This document shows positions 57,446-64,000 of a DNA stretch of 64,000 nucleotides, piece by piece (the stretch's first letter is position 1; each line of letters begins with the position of its first letter). The notes under the pieces are model-generated. The model had not been told where the DNA came from, searched no databases, and saw only the letters and a program-made list of their open reading frames with translations. Origin of the DNA: Endomychus coccineus (taxonomy: Eukaryota; Arthropoda; Insecta; Coleoptera; Endomychidae); contig OY294067.1 in the NCBI GenBank assembly GCA_958510875.1, positions 146,415,743 to 146,479,742 of the forward strand. Direction: 5' to 3'. A program made the translations under genes and the position numbers.

Positions 57446-58715
57446 CAAAAATTATACCTAACTACGGTATTTTGGTATCCTTTGATGTTTCTAATATGTT
57501 TTCAAATATCCCTCCCATTGAATGTCGGAATTTAGTCACAAATATCTTTGAAAAGTCACATATTAATCCTTCGATAAAATCAGAAATAGAACAGGCATTC
57601 GATATATGCCTCAGTCAAAAGTACTGTCAGTTTAATAACAAATTTTATACTCAAAATAACGGATTAGCTATCGGTTCTCCATTAAGTCCACTTCTCGCAG
57701 ATATTTCTATTTCTCACAAAGAAGATACTATAATGAGTTCTGCTATAACAAAAAACATATTCAATTTTGGTACAGATACCTAGACAATATTTTAGCCCTA
57801 TTTGAAGGTACATCTAGACAGTTAGATGCTTTCTTATCATTCATCAATAATATTTATCCCAACATAAAATTCACATTAGAGACAGAAGAGGGTCACAAAA
57901 TAAATTTCTTAGACTTAACATTATTACATCATAATAATAGCATCTCATTCGACATTTACAGAAAACCTATTTTCACAGATACAGTAATTTGTACCTCTTT
58001 ACATAGCCCCTATAGTCATAAACTAGGTGCTTCTCATTCAATGATAAATAGAGCCTTTTACCTTCCCTTATCTCAAGAAAATCTTAGTAAAGAATTAGAT
58101 ACAATTAAAGTTATTGCTACAAATAACGGTTTCGTTCCTCAAGTAATTTCTAAATTAATAGATAGAGAAACACAAAAATTAATTTACAATAGCACTTATC
58201 CCTTTATGAAAGACAAAGATAACTCATTAAAATAAGTTTCTTTAACTTATTTTGGTCCTGTAAGCGAAAAAATTGCAAACATGTTATCCCATCATAACCT
58301 GACCATCAGCTTTAAGCCCCCAAACAAATTATCTCATATTATGTTCAATGCGAAATATAAAACTGACAAATTTAAAAGTCCCGGAGTTTATAAACTAACT
58401 TGTTCAGAGTGTGATAGGTTTTACATCATACATAGGTTATTTTGCCGTAACATAGCAGTTAGATATAAAGAACATTTTCGTTCCTTTAAAATCAATAAGA
58501 CCGATTCTTCATTTGCAAATCATATTCAAGAAACAGGCCATATCTTTCCTATTTTGAGTAATGTCCAAATGTTACATAGTCAGGATAAAATTTCAAAACT
58601 AATTATATTGGAGTCAATAGGAATTTTCAAAGCAATGAAGATGTATGATAATAAGATCCTTAGCGATCAACTAGATTTATATTACAGTAATCTTTTCAAT
58701 GTATTAATAACCTGA
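57418..58715 (+). pseudogene. PLE-like RT and GIY-YIG endonuclease, 5'-truncated
   Basis: RT motif A LVSFDVSNMFSNIPP, then GLAIGSPLSPLLADI. After a frameshift near 57770, RYLDNILALFEG (catalytic Asp pair changed to Asp-Asn), then INNIYPNIKFTLETEEGHK. TAA at 58233-58235 lies in the same frame as the C-terminal part, with GVYKLTCSECDRFYII (GIY-YIG core, second motif degraded), AVRYKEHFRSFK and SSFANHIQETGH. Ends TGA 58713-58715. The N-terminal domain is missing; inverted repeats flank it. Confidence 0.8.
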
Positions 58716-58842
58716 TTTTCGTATTTAAAGTCCGTTAGTAAATATACCCTCTCCACTAAGGTTCCCACGGAACCACCTGATCACTTTACCCCTCTCTGGT
58801 TTTTCCTAGAACTATTTTCTATAGCCATAAAATTTGTTTGTA

Positions 58843-58925
58843 TTCCTTCTTTAACCTATATATAGTAGATATAATACTTGTTAAATTCATACCTTCGTTC
58901 CGTCTGAAGACCTGTAGATTGAATA
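58843..58925. repeat. Inverted terminal repeat, right copy
   Basis: Mirror of 57365-57445. It includes CTGAAGA at 58896-58902 on the plus strand, but without a convincing hammerhead stem II. Confidence 0.75.
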
Positions 58926-59660
58926 AATTTATTCAGTATCCTCTTTCAAGCTAAAAAATGTTTGCAATCGTTTTATAAATGTATATTCAAGATTCCTTTT
59001 AACGCTAAAAGATGATCTTACGCATTTTCAAAACTGCTCTTCAAATCAATTTCAAAAAAGATTTTATAGCTCAAAAGAGGTTGTTAAGAAGTTAATATCT
59101 TTTACCTATGTGGACAATTTTTTACTTATGTGGACAATTACTGCCGTTGGATTATAGAAAGATTTTTATTTAGTTATATATTTTTCTGTCTATTTCTTAT
59201 ATAGTTATTTATTTTTCTGTCTATATAGAATAAGAGGAGGTATCGTTTGTTTTTTAAGTTTGATTATATTGAATAAAGTGCGTTTTTTAGTTAAGGAATT
59301 TTTCATTCTCATTGCCTTCAAATTTTATTAATGATGTATGTATGATCACCTCAATTCCCACAGAAAATTTCGTTTGGTTAGAAAAATACGCAATTTCAAG
59401 TTAAGTAATAAAATTATCTATACATTTTCTTATAAAAAATACATTACATATTGAATATTTTCAATTTTGAACTTTAAATATAACTGAAATGTTCATCAGT
59501 TATTCAAGAAAGAATATGATACGCAATGTAAATTTTGGGACTGTTATAGAGGACCAACAAAACAGTTTCATTCAACAACGGTCCGAAAGAATTAGCATTA
59601 TCTTTTGATTTGTAAAATCCTTCATATCGATTATAAGCCTTCTGAACTGGCAACATCGCT
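58926..59660. other. No gene recognised
   Basis: AT-rich; short repeats of TTTTTCTGTCTAT near 59180-59225. No supported gene. Confidence 0.5.
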
Positions 59661-59947
59661 GGACGCTCAGAAATGTGGTGCATGAAAGCAAACTATACTG
59701 CGGGGACGCTGAGTACCCGAAATTTGAAAGCTTTACTGTATATTTTGGACGCTCAGGAGCGGCTTTATGAACGGACGCTCTGAAATCAGTAAAATGCAAA
59801 TTTTAAAAATTGTTTCCTATAATATGAAGGCTATGAACTTATTACGACCTCTACTGTTCAAAGATGGAATATATTCATACGTTATAGTAGGGATTGCATG
59901 AGAAATACGCAGTGGACGCTCAGAGTAGGAATAGTGAAAGGACGCCC
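59661..59947. repeat. GGACGCTC motif block next to (TA)n
   Basis: GGACGCTCAG or close variants at 59661, 59704, 59747, 59773, 59914 and 59940, all in one orientation, the first three 43 bases apart. The surrounding sequence is not repeated. Confidence 0.65.
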
Positions 59948-59963
59948 CGGAGATAGCGGGATG

Positions 59964-60098
<135 letters not shown>

Positions 60099-60139
60099 TC
60101 TTTTGTTGATATTCTTGAACCATTTGTAATATTTATATG

Positions 60140-60500
60140 TTTTCTTGGTATATTGGTTCGTATATATATACTGATAATGAAATAAAAATTCACAGATATT
60201 TATAATTGGAATGTCTTGTATTTAATCAAATTCAATCTATTTTAAATTGTAGTTAGCCATACATTACTCTTTCACACACAACCGATCCAATGTTTTCTGC
60301 AGTTTTAATTGGATCTTAAAACACAAGTCGGCTGCAGACGCATTTCATTAATCGAAATCATCTATTCTTCTCTAAATTACATGGAAACACTAATTCAATT
60401 AACAATTTTGATAAAGGCAATAAACATTGTCGAAACGTCAAACAGAATTTTTATTTCATTATCAGTATATATATACGAACCAATATACCAAGAAAACATA
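60140..60500 (+). repeat. Single copy of the 22.1 kb palindrome unit
   Basis: 60240-60480 matches one arm of the 22118-22570 palindrome closely. TATACCAAGAAA is mirrored on both sides (60143-60160, 60482-60500). It contains the decayed hammerhead-like TTGATAA...TCGAAACGTC at 60408-60439. (TA)n follows at 60509-60541. Confidence 0.8.
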
Positions 60501-60504
60501 TAAA

Positions 60505-60543
<39 letters not shown>

Positions 60544-60632
60544 CATTTATATTTTCTTTGCCGTTTTATTAACTTATTTAGTTTATTTTTCTTGGGAGTA
60601 GCGGCTTATTGAAACACGTAGATTATTTCTAC

Positions 60633-60674
60633 ATCTTTACTAGTTTCGGGATTTAGATCCCATCCTCAGAAGAT
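60633..60674 (-). ncRNA. Type I hammerhead ribozyme of the minus-strand PLE
   Basis: Minus strand: stem I ATCTT (60674-60670) and AAGAT (60637-60633), core CTGAGGA (the seventh core position may be any base), stem II GGGAT/ATCCC with loop CTAA, GAAA, minimal stem III from ACTAGT, cleavage triplet GTA. 42 bases, the same as the one at 37,619. It lies 340 bases downstream of the PLE stop on the same strand, as expected for a PLE terminal repeat. Confidence 0.85.
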
Positions 60675-61012
60675 AATTCACTCTACGAAAATATATATTG
60701 TTTAATAATGACTAGTGTTGAAGCTTATGTTATTACTTTAAAATCGTGAATCGTGAAAGACATGTATTATATATTGTAGAATATGAGCAATGATTATTCT
60801 AACATGCAATATTCTTACTTGTACATACCTATAAAACACATTTACAAACACTAATTGACATAACATAATATTATAGAGATCGGATAACCACTACTGTCAC
60901 CTTTCATCGTTCAGTCTGAAATGATATGATTAATCAACCGTTGCGTTTTTGCTTTATTCTACAGGATAATATCGAACTACCATCTGTTATAATTTAAAGT
61001 TGTTTCAAATTA
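60675..61012. other. 3' untranslated part of the minus-strand PLE
   Basis: AT-rich sequence between the GIY-YIG stop and the hammerhead; no further feature seen. Confidence 0.5.
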
Positions 61013-63306
61013 TTACATTATAATATTGTAAATATTTCCAAGCCCTTTGATGTCAGATCGGTCATTAATACTATTTATTTGTTTATTTATGTGTAAAATC
61101 TCAAGTACTTCTCTGGCTTTTTGATTGTGTTCCACTGTTAAGATTTTAACATGATTTAAACTGAATGTATGTTTAGTTTCCGTTTCGTGTTTTTTTAACG
61201 CTGTTACATTTTTCGAATACTTATGGCCTTTCATTCTTTCAGAAATATATTGTGATGACTGTCCGATATATTTAGACGGACACTGAGTACATGATACTTC
61301 ATAAACACTATGTGTTATTTTATCTTTGGGTATTTTAGCTTTTAATTGGGTAAAAATTGACTTTAAATTGTTTTTACTTTTGTGTGCTACTGTAATATTG
61401 TATTTATTCAAAGTTTTATTAATTTTTTCCGATAAATTTTTCACATATGGGATTGAAATATATTTATAATTTTTGTCATTACTATTTTGTTTATTTATGT
61501 TTTCCGTTTTATTATAGAATCTATGAATTCGTTCTTTGAATATTTTGTTTATTAGATTTGTTGGGTATGAATTCTGTATTAATGTTTTTTTAGCTTTTTG
61601 TATACTTTCTTCTCGATACTGTGCAGAAGTGAGTTTAATGGCTCTATCAGCTACACCTATTATTACACTCCTTCTATGATTTACTGGTGTAACAGAATTG
61701 AAATTTAAGTATCTACCTGAGAAAGTTGATTTGGTTTACCAGGTAGTTAATATGTTTGTATCATTATTAATTAGCGTCATGTCTAGGAAATTTAATTTTT
61801 TATTAACTTCAATCTCTGATGTGAATTGTAATTCATTATGATATTGATTGAATTTTTCTTTAATGTCTTCTATACAGTTTTCGGGACAACATGTAATACA
61901 ATCGTCAACAAAACGTTTAAAAAAGGGGAGGGGGTAGTTTAATTTTTTTATAACCGAAGTTTCAAGATCCTCCATTATTATTTCTGCAATAACACTAGAA
62001 ATAGGTGCCCCCATAGCACAGCCAGTTGTTTGTGAATAAAACACATCATGGTACTGAAAATAAGTTGAATTTAAAGTGAGATCCAAAGCTTTTAAAAACT
62101 CTTCTTGAGGTAAATCACTATGTTTTTTTATATCTGGCCATTTTTTGATAATTATGTTTCTAGCCAATTCAATGGGGATACTAGTGTATAAGGATACGAC
62201 GTCTAAACTAACTAGTTTTTGGTTGCTAGTGATTTCTACTTTATTAATAAATTCTTTGAAATCCCATGAATCTTTAATATGATAGTCAGATTTGCCTAAA
62301 ATAGGTGATATTGCGTCAGCAAGATATTTTGATAAATTATATAACGGGCTTTGAACACATGAAACAATAGGTCTCAATGGAATACCTTCTTTATGTAGCT
62401 TTGGTAGTCCATAGATTTTTGGTGGTTGTGAATTATGTACCTTCAGTTTATTACATAAGGATTTAGGTAATATATTTTTTGTTTCCCATTCTTTTATTAA
62501 TTTATTATTTTTCGTTTGTATAATATGTGTAGGGTTTGTCCGTTATTTTTTGTATGTGTTTGTATCATTTAAGAGATTTGTCATTTTTTCATCATATTCA
62601 TCCTTATCCATAATTACTGTCTCATTACTTTTATCAGGTTTGAGGACTATTATCTGTGGATTATTTTTGATCAACTGTTTCGTTGCATTAATATTTTTTC
62701 CCAATTCTTTTTCTGTTAATGTTCTACGAGTTGAACTTTTTTTAAAATTGTATATTATATTTGTTACTTTTGATCTTATTTCGTTTTGGCTTTCAGATGG
62801 TAGTTTATATATTCCTGATTCCATTTGTGCAATTATATTTTCCACAGGTATGTCTTTTTTGTTGTAATTATATGCATAATTATAACCTAAACCTAAAATA
62901 TGTTTAACATCTTCAGGTATAACAGTGTTGGACAAATTCTGTACCCACATATTGTTTTGATTGTTTAAACGGTTACTATTATGTTGACTGTTGTTCTTTT
63001 TGGATTTAAGGTTGCTAATTTTATTTATTTGCCTGTTTTTAATTGAATTGAATTGTTTCTCTAATTGGTTATGTAAATTACTTGAATATTTATCTTTAAT
63101 TTCATTAGGTTGTATTTCATTAATTTTATTTGATAGATTTGCTACTTTTGACTTGAGATGATTTATAATTTTTGTTGTGTCATTTATTAATAAGTTCAAC
63201 GTGGTGAACTGGAATCTGTTCAAATTGTGAGTTAATTTTCTTGATAAATAGTGATCTGTAATGCTTATCTGATCAATGTTTATAGTTAAAAAGTTTGGGA
63301 CCAGAG
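61013..63306 (-). pseudogene. Penelope-like element, RT plus GIY-YIG, one frame with two stops
   Basis: A single frame from about 63306 to TAA/TGA at 61013, broken only by TAA at 62543-62545 and TAA at 61736-61738. N-terminal helical region; IIVLKPDKSNETVIMDKDE; PPKIYGLPKLHKEGIPLRP; motif A LVSLDVVSLYTSIP; TTGCAMGAPISS; RFVDDCI (catalytic Asp pair at about 61906-61911); KKLNFLDMTL; then the linker and GIY-YIG with VYEVSCTQCPSKYIGQSSQ (first motif SVY, second KYIG) and ALKKHETETKH. The copy lacks the start of the ORF, which the head-to-head copy at 63303 has. The best preserved element in the window. Confidence 0.9.
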
Positions 63307-64000
63307 CAGCTATGATGGTCAAAGAATATACCAAAGTTCAGAAATTGTTAATCAAACAAAAAAACAGAAGAGTTTTTTTAATTCACTGCAAGAAGCAAGA
63401 ATTGATATACAATTTTAAAAAAAGTTCAACTCGTAGAACATTAACAGAAGAAGAATTGGGAAAAAATATTAATGCAACGAAACAGTTTATCAAAAATAAT
63501 CCACAGATAATAGTCCTCAAACCTGATAAAAGTAATAAGACAGTAATTATGGATAAGGATGAATATGATGAAAAAATGACAAATCTCTTAAATGATACAA
63601 ACACATACAAAAAATTACGGACAAACCCTACACATATTATACAAACTAAAAATAATAAATTAATAAAAGAATGGGAAACAAAAAATATATTACCTAAATC
63701 CTTATGTAATAAACTGAAGGTACATAATTCACAACCACCAAAAATCTATGGACTACCAAAGCTACATAAAGAAGGTATTCCATTGAGACCTATTGTTTCA
63801 TGTGTTCAGAGCCCGTTATATAATTTATCAAAATATCTTGCTGACGCAATATCACCTATTTTAGGCAAATCTGACTATCATATTAAAGATTCATGGGATT
63901 TCAAAGAGTTTATTAATAAAGTAGAAATCACTAGCAACCAAAAACTAGTTAGTTTAGACGTCGTATCCTCATACACTCGTATCCCCATTGAATTGGCTAG
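63303..64000 (+). CDS. Penelope-like element, second copy, N-terminal part
   Basis: Open from the double ATG at 63312 to the window end without a stop. It starts MMVKEYTKVQKLLIKQKNRR, a helical PLE N terminus. After about 33 codons it jumps to IYNFKKSSTRR, so about 150 codons present in the neighbouring copy are deleted. It then runs through KPDKSNKTVIMDKDE, IYGLPKLHKEG and motif A, here LDVVSSYTRIP with two changes. The Leu at the position of the neighbour's TAA (62543) shows that stop is a mutation. Head-to-head with the minus copy; junction near 63303-63306. Confidence 0.85.

Noticed and set aside
58889..58930. CTGAAGA in the right inverted repeat as a hammerhead
   Set aside because: No stem II and no GAAA in register.

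Overview
This 64 kb window is eukaryotic, AT-rich and almost entirely made of transposable elements. I see no conserved host housekeeping gene and no rRNA or complete tRNA gene. The mix of Penelope-like elements (PLEs), Gypsy and LINE remnants, mariner and hAT DNA transposons, (TA)n tracts and a Polinton points to an arthropod, most likely an insect. This is inferred from element families, not from a marker gene.

Region 1 (1-21,253) is a set of nested insertions. A minus-strand LTR retrotransposon has its 5' LTR at 21,253 to 6,111 and its gag at 2,908 to 1. A solo LTR of the same family lies in gag in the opposite orientation (587-2463, flanked by ACAC). A non-autonomous hAT lies in the leader, and the hAT plus part of the LTR was then duplicated in tandem (3483-6729). 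A 13 kb Polinton/Maverick (adintovirus-like) element (7202-20258, AG...CT ends, 1.3 kb terminal inverted repeats) lies inside the 5' LTR.

The Polinton is the most interesting object. On the plus strand it carries a packaging ATPase, a protein of unknown role, a coiled-coil protein, a chromodomain integrase, a phospholipase A2-type protein with a hydrophobic C-terminal part, an adenain-type protease, minor and major capsid proteins, and a BRO/MSV199-like protein. On the minus strand, next to the right terminal repeat, it carries a full-length matrix metalloproteinase (signal peptide, cysteine-switch prodomain, zinc site, Thr/Ser linker, hemopexin domain, acidic tail). No DNA polymerase is visible. 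Most genes carry stops or frameshifts, so this copy is a fossil.

Region 2 (21,254-33,000) holds a minisatellite, (TA)n tracts, two large palindromes (one with a tRNA T-arm), a transposase-like gene of a family I cannot name, a ZMYM-type hAT fragment, and several kilobases with nothing recognisable.

Region 3 (32,550-44,880) holds a LINE with ORF1, endonuclease and RT remnants, a PLE 3' part followed by an intact-looking 42-nt hammerhead ribozyme (37,619-37,660), a second RT/GIY-YIG remnant, and a minus-strand Gypsy. The Gypsy pol is split by a 2.1 kb DNA element encoding a PIN/XPG-like plus CXC protein (TTA target duplication).

Region 4 (44,883-57,300) holds a mariner-like element with about 0.6 kb inverted repeats, a deleted Gypsy nested in its right repeat, a second mariner fragment, a fold-back element with two inverted copies of a CXC gene fragment, and tandemly duplicated fold-backs.

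Region 5 (57,300-64,000) is PLE territory: a plus-strand RT/GIY-YIG remnant with inverted ends, a minus-strand PLE open in one frame except for two stops, with a second hammerhead 340 bases downstream (60,674 to 60,633), and a third PLE copy head-to-head with it that runs off the window.
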